Below, one piece after another: positions 49,705 through 61,066 of a stretch of 64,000 bases of DNA; the first letter of the stretch is position 1, and the number at the start of each line of letters is the position of its first letter. The stretch comes from Nautilus pompilius (Eukaryota > Mollusca > Cephalopoda > Nautilida > Nautilidae), in NCBI GenBank assembly GCA_018389105.1, contig JACATO010002451.1, positions 3,922,501-3,986,500 of the forward strand, written 5' to 3'. The notes under the pieces are model-generated. The model was not told the DNA's origin. It worked only from the letters and a program-made list of their open reading frames with translations, and ran no database searches. The translations under genes and the position numbers were made by a program.

Positions 49705-50639
49705 TTAGGTTCTTAATTTCACTATTTATTTTATTATTTACTCTGTCTTTAATAAATTCTTAATTAGTGCATAAATATATTATACATTTCTACTTAAAAA
49801 CTAATCATAAAATTTATATTAATAAGATATCTTGCCCATATCTGAAATAATGGGGACAAAGAGAAAAAGGTTTCACTAATAATAAGAGAGTTCACACGAC
49901 CTTCACCAAACTTCATCGTAGATCAACTATTTCCATTATCAGCACAATAACTAAAATTATCATTGCTACCTTTAAAATTTAAAGAAAAGATTAAAGTCAA
50001 CATCATATTATTTTCTTGTATAATTTAGTGGAAGATAAAAATCAATTGACTACTTTGAAGTTTTTATGAATAATAAAACGAAGATATTTCAGGTATCGCT
50101 AATTGTTCAGTGATTTGTGCACCTTCATAAATGAACATTGAACCATTGGTGATGTTTAAGGAATTACTTTTATTAATTAAATTTGTTTTAAACAAGTGTT
50201 CATCAACTGCATTACTTCAATATACATTATTAGTAATGGCTAGTTTAGATGATAAAATAAAATAGATTTAACAGGTATGAGATTTTAATTTGCAGCTAGA
50301 AACCAAACTTTCTCCAAAATACGGTTGACTCATAATGTGAAACTTGTTATTCTAGAAGAATCTATTAATAGATGATTAAGAATTCATTTTTATCTCATCC
50401 TTGAGTCAGTATTTTTCTTTCAATGAAAATTGATGAACGAAAGTAATTAATTTGTGCAGCTTCCACGTTGTGATAAATTACGTAACACTACATTACAATT
50501 ATTGGATAATTTTCAATATTTTCTTTAGTAAATATATTCTTATCTGGTTTTGATTTAGATAAAATGTCCATAAAATTAAAGTTCTGTTATAAGTTAATGA
50601 AAATGGATATATCTCATATTCTATGCACTGTACAGCTAA

Positions 50640-50890
50640 TAGAGACTTAACTTGATCCGTAACCCATAGATCGTTGGGGAAGCTGGAAAGGTGTGTTTGA
50701 GGTATTTTACAATCTGGCTGAGCCCATCAGTCTCTAAGTTGGAAGTCAAGGTGGATGTCAGCGTCCAGAGGTTTCGGGCTTTTGGACCTCATCATCAGTA
50801 CATATCTCCGACCCCATTGAGGAACGAATCCACGACACAAGGATTGACTAACGAACACGCTATTCACTGCTCCAAGACGTGGTATAATTG
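50640..50890 (-). repeat. tRNA-derived SINE, copy 1
   Basis: Minus strand: tRNA-like head CCACGTCTTGGAGCAGTGAA with B-box-like GGATTCGTTCC at 50821-50831, then a conserved body (ACCTCATCATCAG on the plus strand) ending near 50640. The better B-box is in the partner at 59682-59692. Confidence 0.55.
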
Positions 50891-51424
50891 CCTTTTAAAA
50901 GCCAATTATTCATAAGAATATAACTCACTTCTGTAGTCTGTTAAATAAGCCAACATAGTTGATAAAAGAATAGCTGGTTCCAATAATCTAATCCCATCAC
51001 CGAGTCCAATAACGGTAATTTTCATGATGCTAAAGGTTCCACATTACAGTTAGTAGGTAATGCTAGCCTAGAGATTTATTCCAAATGGTCTACAATAAGT
51101 TAGTAGATTGAGTATAAAACCGTGCTAGCCATTATTTCATCAAGAAACTGTTCTTTATTTCTTAATTATATTAAATTAAATACTAAAATTGTATTCCTAT
51201 TAAATAATTTCAGCACAAATTTCTTCTTTTCTTAATGCCCTGGCAGCCTCATTATTATTGACGTCTTCTTCCGTACAATAGAATATGGAGAGACACCTTT
51301 TCTTGTGAAGCGTTGATCATTTATAGTTTTTTCTCTTTATGTTTGGTCACAGACTTAATAAATTTCCATAAATAATAAGAAACTGGATATAGGAGATAGA
51401 TTCATTTGGTTTTGATTTTATCTG

Positions 51425-51649
51425 TTATCCTTTTGTCATATGACACCTGAGATTGAGAGAAGTAGGATTAAAGAAACAGAGTCGAGGTGCACTGTCTGCT
51501 GTAGACTGTAATTTGATAAATGTACGTTTAGCTTGTTCCAGACCGGTCTGATCGTCTTCTATTAGAAACCTGTCCATCAAGCAGGTGAGAGCGGTCGACA
51601 GGTGAATTAAGCTCAAGCCATCAGAATTCCGTAAAGCGACCACAAACAA
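51425..51649 (-). CDS. candidate terminal exon of an unidentified protein, copy B
   Basis: Same reading as 6709-6948: IHLSTALTCLMDRFLIEDD, TGLEQAKRTFIKL, RCHMTKG end. The start differs (FVVALRNSDGLS) because of a six-base shortening relative to the 6.9-kb copy that keeps frame. Lies in the direct repeat, 8.86 kb from its third copy. Confidence 0.4.
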   Translation of the reverse strand: MFVVALRNSDGLSLIHLSTALTCLMDRFLIEDDQTGLEQAKRTFIKLQSTADSAPRLCFFNPTSLNLRCHMTKG

Positions 51650-52202
51650 ATCGTCTTCATACTGCTATTATTTAATGCTCATGTTTCGTGGTGAATATTT
51701 GATGTCTGAAGATTAACATATTTCACCTAAATTCAATATAAAAATTCTAATTTACTATATGTACATATGAAGAATTGGCTGTCGCCCACCTGATGGATTT
51801 ATTGATGTCTATCATCCTGAGCAGATATAATTAACTCTTGAACGTCCGTGTTTGTGTTTGCGTCACGATTGTATCAACTTTGTTGGCCCTTTAGAGTAGA
51901 CACCGGAGAGCAGATCATCTGCCCTCTTATAATTGTGACTTCTTGTTTTGTGGGGTGACTCGAAATATGAGACGGTGGAGAGACAGTAGAGTAACAATTA
52001 ACAAGTAAATAAATTCCTGGCATGGCGCTGATGCCATTACCGAAATATCTGGGTACGTTACTCAGTAATTAAAATTACAAAGATGACAAGGGTGGGGCTG
52101 TGGATATATGAGATAAACAGGTTGTTGGTAGTTAACAGAGGTAAAAGCCCGGTGGCCTCGCTACTTTGACTGCTGTCTGTTCATCAGTTTCCCAGGGTAA
52201 CA

Positions 52203-52472
52203 ATGATTGACAGTGACATGGTTGGTGGGGCCACGAAGCGTATAAATATGAAGGAAAAAAGGGAAGAATTGTCTTCTTTCAGAAGATTAAATGAGGCAGG
52301 AAATAATCAACTAATATTTAGAGAAAACTACAATCGGTCAGTTTTCGAGGCTGGCGATAAACAAACATCAATTCCGAACTATAAAGAGTTCGATATTTTG
52401 GTTTTTTTCCGTATAAACTTTGGCGCAAAATTCTCATCGTCTGATTTACTAAAAGATAAACTTTCAGAATAA
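52203..52472 (+). CDS. candidate short protein or exon, 89 codons, open copy
   Basis: MIDSDMVGGATKRINMKEK, then SSFRRLNEAGNNQLIF, NRSVFEAGDKQTSIPN, KEFDILVFFRINFGAKF and DLLKDKLSE-stop. Hydrophilic except for one short hydrophobic strand. The 61-kb copy has the whole frame but with one nonsense change (CAA to TAA at 61172-61174). The 7.6-kb copy keeps only the C-terminal 36 codons. The lack of indels in that 36-codon tail across three copies is the case for coding. No family recognised. Confidence 0.35.
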   Translation: MIDSDMVGGATKRINMKEKREELSSFRRLNEAGNNQLIFRENYNRSVFEAGDKQTSIPNYKEFDILVFFRINFGAKFSSSDLLKDKLSE

Positions 52473-52614
52473 TAATAATTCATTTACCATAAACAGAAAA
52501 GTAGATCACACAACACGGTAAAAGCAAACTCCTGGAACCCAGACTTACCAGTTCTTCTTCAGGTCGTTTTATCACGAAATCTGCTCGTTTGGCCGAAGAT
52601 CCTGGATTCACTGT

Positions 52615-53028
52615 CTTTGACTCCCCAAATTATATAGATTTCTCAGAGTAAGAAAAAGGGGCGGAGTTAACTAACGACGGGATTTCCTCAGCCAATCAGT
52701 GACCAGACGAACGTCAGCTGACTGGTCGTTCAACGATGATAAACTGACTCAACCGTCGTCCTGCTATTTCACTTCAGTTCTCCTGTCTCTGTCAGTATTT
52801 TTGGCGAGACTCTCTATTTCACCGATCATTATGCTTTGTTTTCTCTTCTTTGACAGATTCTGTTTGTTGTTGATCACGAGAGCCGTTTGTATTCTTTGCT
52901 CCCACAGAATGAGAATTAGTCGTAATCCTATGTCAGTAATTAGCGAGCAGCTGTATTCTGTTCACAGTATAAGCCACCGTCAGTGTATCCAGGTCCGGAT
53001 ACACTACCTACAGAAATGTGGGCGATGA
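52615..53028 (+). promoter_or_regulatory. TATA-bearing conserved block, copy B
   Basis: AATTATATAGATTTCTCAG near 52627, GGGGCGGAGTTAACTAACG, CAGCCAATCAG, and TTTTCTCTTCTTTGACAG near 52838-52855. See 7945-8340 for interpretation. A 109-codon frame (52699-53028) runs through it but its start is not conserved. Confidence 0.4.
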
Positions 53029-54789
53029 TTCCAGTTAAATATTCTTAGGCTGATTTAACTCTCGTCCTTTTAAAATGATTATTTATGATGAAGCAGGGAA
53101 GTTTTATTATTTATAAAGTTATTTCCATTAATTTACGTTAGTACTCATGTTTGCACACCAAGCTGTACTCGTTGATGGAATTTTTCAAACGTCGCACCTC
53201 AGAGAACTCTCATTAACTTTTGTCTTGGCGATAACTCAAAGATGCTGTACTACATAACAGTCCGATTTGTTTGAAGAGCCTAAACTACGACGATATGACA
53301 ATAATGTTAATATTTTTCCAAATTTTGTTAAGATCTCGTAATTTCAGATTGATTTTTTACCGAAATATTTACTGGAATTATCCGATGGTAATGTCGGTGT
53401 TCTGGGAGGGAGATCTAGAAATATTTGAGAATTAGCATGACGGTAGGCACGTGCCTTTAGTCGCTACGTCTGCATTCATCCTGAAGATTGTTTTTCTACA
53501 CTCAAAAGGAAAAATATATCAGCCAATGGGAAGGGTCAGTTTAGGTATTAACTTGAGAGATTCGTGGAACAATCGAAACTATTTCCAGTGAAAGGGCCAA
53601 CACATATTCAAAGGTTGGTCAGTGGACATGTTTACCCTTAACTCACCTCTAAGCTGTATAGTTAAATATTGAGTTGAGGCTTGAGTTATTTACTATTGAT
53701 GCCTGGAACTGAGTTTAGAAATAATTAACGAAGACTTGGTACCGACTGTGTTCATCAAGCTGTCAGATTTGTATTTGGAATTGTCTTGGTTTTCTATTCC
53801 ATTTTGCATGAAAGAAAAAGATATCTGAATTCTAGTTAAAATATTACATTTCTCAAAAACAACACATTCTACAGTACCATCAGGGAACTATGAGAACCGC
53901 TGCCATTTGTCTTCAGTGGGATGAACTGTCTGCTACATCACTCATTAAAAAATATCGTGGAGGAAAAATCCAAACATTCCTCGCATTTGTAGGCCATCAG
54001 CCGGTTGTAAATATACTATCGTCGTTCTCGCCTCGACGAGATTCTCTACAGCTCCGTTATTTCCTGTTGTTAAAAATGGATGAATTATATATATTTATTA
54101 CAGTTTCCGAGGATACCCTCGAGTGACCGGCAGAAATCAGCTGAAAGGAAAATTGTTCTCTTGGAATTTTTTAAACTCTCCCCTGGGGCCGTCGATCAGC
54201 CACAGCTCGGCGCCGTCCGTCGTCGGTGACTCCCAGTCTTTCTACTGTTCGTTTGTGTTGTGCAGAAGTCGGATTCGTTTACCTGTCTCTCGGGACGAAT
54301 GAACAGATGGAGCTCCGCGGATGTCCTTTCTCGAGCTAAAAGATGATTTCAGAGAGACAGGAGAGATTAAGGATTGAAGTGATGGTGGCATCACTGAATC
54401 TCCAGATGAGCGAGCGGTGAAACATCCGGGACCGATCTCCAGGATCCCGTTTACAGGACCCTGTTTTCCGCAGGGATTTGCCATCATCTGTTCTTATTTT
54501 CCTTTCTTGTTTAACAGCGAAGTTATAAAAATACGGAAATATGAGGAGCAGTCGAGTAACAAACCACCTACCGATCGGACGAGAGAGTTTGATACGATCT
54601 TTCTGTTACCTCATTTGTCCGTTTGGATAAATCATCATCCGCCTGGGTTCGATCCCATCAGACAGAATCCGACAGTTGAAGCTGTTTGTCTGTCGTCGCG
54701 TTTTGTTGGCTAAACTGCGGAATCGATAATCACCTAATAAATAACTAGAAGAAATTCAGGTGGATATCGAGACAACAGAGAATAATGTT
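53029..54789. other. duplicated non-coding stretch (matches 8341-10130)
   Basis: Collinear with the left copy. Open frames at 53890-54126 (plus), 54242-54487 (minus) and 54417-54713 (plus) are judged non-coding because their counterparts shift frame or change freely. Confidence 0.45.
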
Positions 54790-55010
54790 CCGAGCCTGGA
54801 AACCTCAGGTAGGAGCTTCCCTTCTTCCCTTCCACCGTATTAAAGACGGACATTCACGGAAAGATTACCCAGACCGACTGGATTAGACGGTGATCTCAAC
54901 TACTGGTATCCAGCCCATTCACCCTATATTTCGGCGGATCACCACCACAAGTAATCTCCATCCTCTCCAAGACTAAGAAAGAACCGATATCCATCTCACA
55001 AACGGCTCTC
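54790..55010 (-). other. conserved downstream block, copy B
   Basis: Counterpart of 10130-10340, about 200 bp below the exon 3 stop of copy 3 and past its polyadenylation signal at 55108-55113. Confidence 0.5.
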
Positions 55011-55210
55011 ACAGGAACAACAGGAAACTATTTAGAAAGAAACCTTTTTAATTTCTCTCAAACACGATTAATTATTTTCCAATTTCAAACTATAAAACCA
55101 AAACCAGTTTTATTTCATTTCCATAGAAAGTTGATATTTTAAAGTACAATTGGTTCACATATAATTTTATAATTTGCCTGTCATCAGCCAATGTTACAAT
55201 TGGAGCCAGT

Positions 55211-56992
55211 TTAGGTTTTCCTGATCCCAGCAACAATAAAGAAGCCGGGAGAATCACCATTTTCTGTTGGCTGACGAACCCTTTCCTTCCAGATTTTCAT
55301 GTCTATTCCGGATTCCTGCCAGGCTTTTCGCATGTCATCCAACAGAAGATTAGCCGGTTTAAAAGTGTGCCGCCAAATTGGTAGTATGTTGCTTGATAGT
55401 AGTCCATAGCAACTACCCAGCCGCCAAGTTTCACAAGGGAAACAACTCTTCGCACAATTCTCCGGTAGTCGTCGATGTCGGAGGCCGCAGCTAAAATACA
55501 TGTTAACGTAACCACAGCATCGACCAGTTTGAGAACGGAAGGGGCCAAGGGATGGTCCTGTCTGACGTCACAGTATAGAACGGCTCTCACCTTCTGTCGT
55601 ATCTCTTCTTCCATCTGGCTTCTCGTCCTTCTGTAATATACACAGACAGATATACTGAACATTTCACATAAATAAAATAATAGTATTAATGCAGTCTGTC
55701 GTATTAAAGGTAAACAAGCAGCCGCATGTGTAAGATTGGTACGAAAACGAAATATATATGTGAACACTTTGACTAAAACCGTTAGTGATTAATAAGTCAG
55801 TAGGTAAATACACCTGAGAGCCCACGGTGACGTCAGAGGTGATAGCAGATGCAATGCTTCCATAACGATCAGTTCACAAAATAGGAAACAATAACCAACC
55901 TATGATTCTCCAGCTGAGCCACTTCGTCAAACGTGGTAGAGAAATCGTGGTCCAGAGTTCCATTCCACCATTTTGCTAGAACCTCTCTGTTCCCCTTCAC
56001 CAGGTCGCTGAAGTAGATGTCTGTAAAACACGGAGCGGCGCTGACGGCGCTGTAGACGGTCGGTCCTGTGCCCACATCCAGCAGAGTTTTCCCGCTGATA
56101 TCTCCTGCAAGGTAAGAAAATTAAAGTGGCTTACAATTAATAAAATGATACCGAATTCTAAACCAAGTTTAATTTTAAATAAATGACATGGAAGAATTTG
56201 AATTAAAAACGGATTTGAAATTATATAGTTATACACTATAGATTATTAAGAAACAGACTTAACTACTTTCAATGATTCCTATTAGAAAAGTGCAGAAGGG
56301 TCTCCCTTGTGGGGACACAATTATTGCAATCTTATTCTTGCCGTAATACAGAGCTTTCATATTCTTTATTTGTATAAATAAAAGTACTTATTGGACAATA
56401 AAACAGCAAACATCAAGAAGAATATTATTTACGGATAAGTAATTATTTTCTCTTCCCATTTTTGCTTTTCCCATTAAGAAATCTATTTTCATGTACGCAA
56501 CAGATAAAAATATTCCAAGAGCGGTTCATTGCTAATTTTCAGAAGGCAGCCGCCATTTCCAAAGAGCACAAATCTTTGTCCTCAGATCTCCCATCTGCGG
56601 AATCAGAGCGAGCGACTGCAGGCAGCTGAGCAGAAATACGTTTGCTTTATCATTTATGTTTCATTCTGAGTGGAACCTTGAGGGCCGACATGAGACCCTT
56701 GTAAAAGGGTTGATACATGGGAGATCGATCAAAAGATCCGGATCGCGACAGGACGCGAAATCGAGTCTTAGCTAGTGTGATATCCTATGTAATCTTTATT
56801 CCGACCCCTTTATCTGAGCAAATAGGGTAAAACAAGGGATCTCATTACTGACAGAAATGAAAACAGTTCCTCACCGCTAAAAAAAATCTCGTGTAGCCAT
56901 TTCAGAGCCGTTTTCCTGTCTTCATTCAGCTCGGTGTAGAAAGTTCGGAGGTAACTGTAGGCGTCAAAGTCTTTCCCGTAGTCAGTGGACAT
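55211..56992 (-). pseudogene. methyltransferase copy 3: all three exons and splice sites, one-base frameshift in exon 3
   Basis: Exon 1 is 56875-56992 (118 nt, MSTDYGKDFDAYSYLRTF), donor AGCG|GTGAGG. Exon 2 is 55900-56104 (205 nt, motif I LLDVGTGPTVY), acceptor TTGCAG, donor AG|GTTGGT. Exon 3 is 55211-55630, 420 nt instead of 421. The missing base is between YQFGG and DDMRKAWQESG (about 55340-55380). Translation therefore leaves the frame after about residue 190 and ends early, losing the last 50 or so residues, although the C-terminal frame (KIWKERVRQ, GFFIVAGIRKT) is still open. Promoter and exon 1 are in the inverted-repeat arm. A sequencing error could mimic this, so it is a near-intact gene rather than a long-dead one. 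Confidence 0.8.
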
Positions 56993-58806
56993 TTCTCTCG
57001 GAGGTCTACTGAAAATAAACATAATTAGAATGGATGAGTGATGTTTCTTATGTATACCTAACAGATCGTGACAGGTGACGATCATATGATCAAATAATTC
57101 TGTCGATAATCTAATAAACCCACAAATTATGAAGGGATCTCACAATATGTAAAATTACAGTAAATCCTCCTGTGTTTGAAGAATTCGGATGATGGAATTG
57201 TCACGGAATGGCGAAGTATGAATGATCTTGAGATGAGACTGAAACAAACGAATTAATGTGATGTTTTAGTGTTTGTGGTTTATATTATTGAGATAATTAA
57301 GCTGACTTCACCAATTTTCATGGTTCAATAATTCAAACCGCTGGAACATCGTCCACAAATCTTGAACAAAGTGGGTACTGTTCAATAGAATGTGCACCTT
57401 TGTTCACAGAAAATTACATTTACTCTGTAGTTCTGTGCCGTCGTCTTTCTCTTGGCAGTTCTAATGCCGCTCTACGGCAGAAACCTCACTGTCCCCTTTA
57501 TTCACCGTTTCATCAGCGGGGACTTTCGATCTATAATTAGTTCCGGTCTAATCACGTGCTGTTACCGAGTCGCCCTTCAGAGAAATCACGTGACCTTTGG
57601 AGCAGCACAGAGAAGGGTCATCATAAAATAGGACTGACAAAGAGAGCGGAGCTGGACGAGGAGCGAGACGTTTCCTCTCTGTAATATAAATGATTTGTCA
57701 CCAATCATTCAGTGTTTGTGTTCTAGAAAATCAGCATCTCTACTTTATTATCAGAATGTTAACAGATCATCATTGACGGGATGGCACCTTTGTCACTAAG
57801 GTCCAAGACTTCCCACAGACAATCAGAACGGTAAAGATGTCACCAATCGTTGTTCTCGTGTTAGAGATGTCAATTGGTCCCAGGTAACCGTGATATCCTC
57901 CATTATAACTGAGCACTTTATGGACCGCATGTTACCCTAATATCTCGATCGTGGGCGGAAATCAGGTAAAACACGTCTTGACAGGGGTCAGCCGTCGTCC
58001 TGTCCGATCACCAAATACGGTCGGTACTCGACTTCATTTCTCAGTTGTTTTCATTTTATATCCAAAGTGAAAATTCTTAAGTAAACAAAAAATATTTGGT
58101 GTGAATTTTCAGGCTTAAAATAATCAGATATATTTCGATTTCGCACTGAACCATAAAGTTATATAAAACAGGTAATTTTGATCACATTTTCCTCAGGTAA
58201 ATGTTTATATTAGCCACCGTATTTTCCCTCCGAACTGATTTTACTTTACTTTCCAAAGTTTATTTCAGCTTCGAGAAACCAAAGGTTAAAATCTCCAGCG
58301 AAGATTCCCTGAATAAATGAACTCTCTTGTATCTCCAATATATACAGTAAATATCATCAGATACTGCAGAGCTTATCTCTACTCCTACCATCACGGAACT
58401 GTAAATTACATACTCTCATTAAATGCGTGTCTTTAAGTGACTTATGCAAATAATGAAGATTTAGTGCAGATTGTAACGTGTAGTATGACAGGTATGTACA
58501 GGGAATTACAGGTGACCTGTCTGCGTTATGTAAATTTCAGCCATCTCAAGCAAACAGGTGGCAGGGAGCTGTTATATACATAAACTGTAGAGTTTCTGCT
58601 CCACATTCTAAAATATTGCGGGTTGAATAATTTTTGGAGTTTGTGCACCTTCTCATATACATTAAGGTTGATTAAAATATATAGTTATCTTCTTTGGATG
58701 TTGGAATTACATTTTTAGTATATTATTTATTTTTGAATGATCACGAAAATTGTCTGTGTATTTTGAAGTATGAAGTGTTACACTAACAGTTGTAGAGGTA
58801 ACTTTA
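55745..58806 (-). repeat. right arm of the 3-kb inverted repeat (partner 46095-49110)
   Basis: Includes the intron 2 edge, exon 2, intron 1, exon 1, promoter and upstream flank of copy 3. Ends at about 58806, where it joins the direct repeat at AATTATGATTGTTACC. Confidence 0.9.
57525..57600 (-). promoter_or_regulatory. promoter of methyltransferase copy 3: two CACGTG E-boxes and TATA-like element
   Basis: CACGTG at 57587-57592 and 57553-57558, TATA-like CTATAATTA at 57531-57539, in the same order as copy 4. About 540-600 bp above the ATG. The acceptor TTATTTTCAG directly above the ATG implies an intron in the 5' untranslated region. Confidence 0.5.
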
Positions 58807-59499
58807 ACACATAATTATGATTGTTACCTTTAAAATTGTAAGAAAAGATTTAAGTCAACATCATATTATTGTCTTGTTTAATATAGTGGTAAAAAAGAAT
58901 GTGTTGACAACTTTGAAGTTTTTATCAATAATAAATCTAAGATATTTCAGGTATCGCTAATTGTTCAGTGATTTGTGCACCTTCATAAATGAACATTGAA
59001 CCATTGGTGATGTTTAAGGAATTACTTTTATTTATTAAATTTGATTTAAACAAGTGTTCATCAACTGTATTACTTCCATATAAACGTTATTATTAATGGA
59101 TAATTTAGATGATAAAATTAAAATAGATTTCTTAATTATGAGATTTTAATTTGCAGGTAGAAACAAAGCTTTCTCCAAAAACGGTTGACTCAGACTGTGA
59201 AACTTGTTATTCTAGAACAATCTATTAATAGATGATAAAGAATTCATTTTTATCTCATCCTTGAGTCAGTATTTTTCTTTCAATGAAAATTGATGAACGA
59301 AAGTAATTAATTTTGTGCAGCTTCCACGTTGTAATAAATTACGTTACACTACATTACAGTTATGAGATAATTTTAAATGTTTTCTTTAGTAAGTATATTC
59401 TTGTCTGGTTTCGATTTACATTAAATGTCCATAAAATTAAAGTTCTGTTATAAGTTAATGAAAATGGATATATCTCATATTCTATGCACTGTACAGCTA

Positions 59500-59745
59500 A
59501 TAGAGACTTAACTTGATCCGTAACCCATAGATCGTTGGGGAAGCTGGAGAGGTGTGTTTGAGGTATTTTACAATCTGGCTGAGCCCATCCGTCTCCAAGT
59601 TGGAAGTCAAGGTGAATGTCAGCGTCCAGAGCCTTAGGGCTTTTGGACCTCATCATCAGTACATACCTCAGACCCCATTGAGGATCGAACCCACGACAAA
59701 AAGATTGACTAACGAACACGCTATTCACTGCTCCAAGACGTGGTA
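59500..59745 (-). repeat. tRNA-derived SINE, copy 2
   Basis: Minus strand: B-box GGGTTCGATCC at 59682-59692, with the tRNA-like head CCACGTCTTGGAGCAGTGAA above it and a body ending near 59500. The 122-codon minus frame across it is non-coding. Confidence 0.6.
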
Positions 59746-60284
59746 TAAATGCCTTTTAAAAGCCAATTATTCATAAGAATATAACTCACTTCTGTAATCT
59801 GTTAAATAAGCCAACATAGTTGATAAAAGAATAGCTGGTTCCAATAATCTAATCCCATCACCAAGTCCACTGACGGTAATTTTCATGATGCTGAAGGATC
59901 CTCATTACAGTTAGTTGGTAATGGTAGCCTAGAGATTTATTCCAAATGGTCTACAATAAGTTAGTAGATTGAGTATAAAACCGTGCTAGCCATTATTTCA
60001 TCAAGAAACTGTTCTTTATTTCTTAATTATATTAAATTAAATACTAAAATTGTATTCCTATTAAATAATTTCAGCACAAATTTCCTCTTTTCTTAATGCC
60101 CTGGCAGCCTCATTATTATTGACGTCTTCTTCCGTACAATAGAATATGGAGAGACACCTTTTCTTGTGAAGCGTTGATCATTTATAGTTTTTCTCTTTAT
60201 GTTTGGTCACAAACTTAATAAATTTCCACAAATAATAAGAAACTGGATATAGGAGATAGATTCATTTGGTTTTTATTTTATCTG

Positions 60285-60500
60285 TTATCCTTTTGTCATA
60301 AGACACCTGAGATTGAAAGAAGTAGGATAAAAGAAACAGAGTCGAGGTGCACTGTCTGCCGTAGGGAGTAATTCGATAAATGTACGTTCAGCTTGTTCCA
60401 GACCGGTCTGATCGTCTTCTATTAGAAAGCTGTCGATCAAGCAGGTGAGAGCGGTCGACAGGTGAATTAAGCTCAAGCCATCAGAATTCCGTAAAGCGAC
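60285..60500 (-). pseudogene. candidate terminal exon, copy C, probably broken at its 5' side
   Basis: Same C-terminal reading as 6709-6948 and 51425-51649 (IHLSTALTCLIDSFLIEDD ... RCLMTKG). The upstream part has a TAA after DDLFV and a one-base shift relative to the 6.9-kb copy. Confidence 0.4.
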
Positions 60501-61066
60501 CTTTACACAAACAAATCGTCTTCATACTGCTATTATTTAATGCTCATGTTTCGTGGTGAATATTTGATGTCTGAAGATTAACATATTTCACCTAAATTCA
60601 ATATAAAATTGCTAATTTACTAAATGTACAAATGAATAATTGGCTGTCGCCCACCTGTTGGATTTATTGATGTCTATCATCCTGATCAGATATAATTAAC
60701 TCTTGAACGTCCGTGTTTGTGTTAGCGTCACGATTGTATCAACTTTGTTGGCCCTTTAGAGTAGACACCGGAGAGCAGATCTTCTGCCCTCTTATAATTG
60801 TGACTTCTTGTTTTGTGGGGTGACTCGAAATATGAGACGGTGGAGAGACAGTAGTGTAACAATTAACAAGTAAATAAATTCCTGGCATGGCGCTGATGCC
60901 ATTACCGAAATATCTGGGTACGTTACTCAGTAATTATAATTACAAAGATAAGAAGGGTGGGCTGTGGATATATGAGATAAACAGGCTGTGGGTAGTTAAC
61001 AGAGGTGAAAGCCCGGTGGCCTCGCTACTTTGACTGCTGTCTGTACACCAGTTTCCCAGGGTAACA

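Larger units (their letters stand above)
49720..52735 (+). repeat. direct repeat, copy 1 (partner 58812-61594)
   Basis: Collinear with the partner at a steady offset of about 8860 bp. Contains a SINE, the IHLSTAL exon, the KEFDIL open frame and the start of the TATA block. The partner breaks off at TGACCGGTCGTT (61594), while this copy continues at 52735 into the rest of the cassette. Confidence 0.9.

Noticed and set aside
53890..54126. 78-codon frame MRTAAICLQWDELSAT
   Set aside because: The counterpart at 9229 is frameshifted by one base and no motif is present.
59360..59728. 122-codon minus-strand open frame
   Set aside because: Lies over a tRNA-derived SINE and its flank; not kept as a frame in the duplicate at 50.7 kb.
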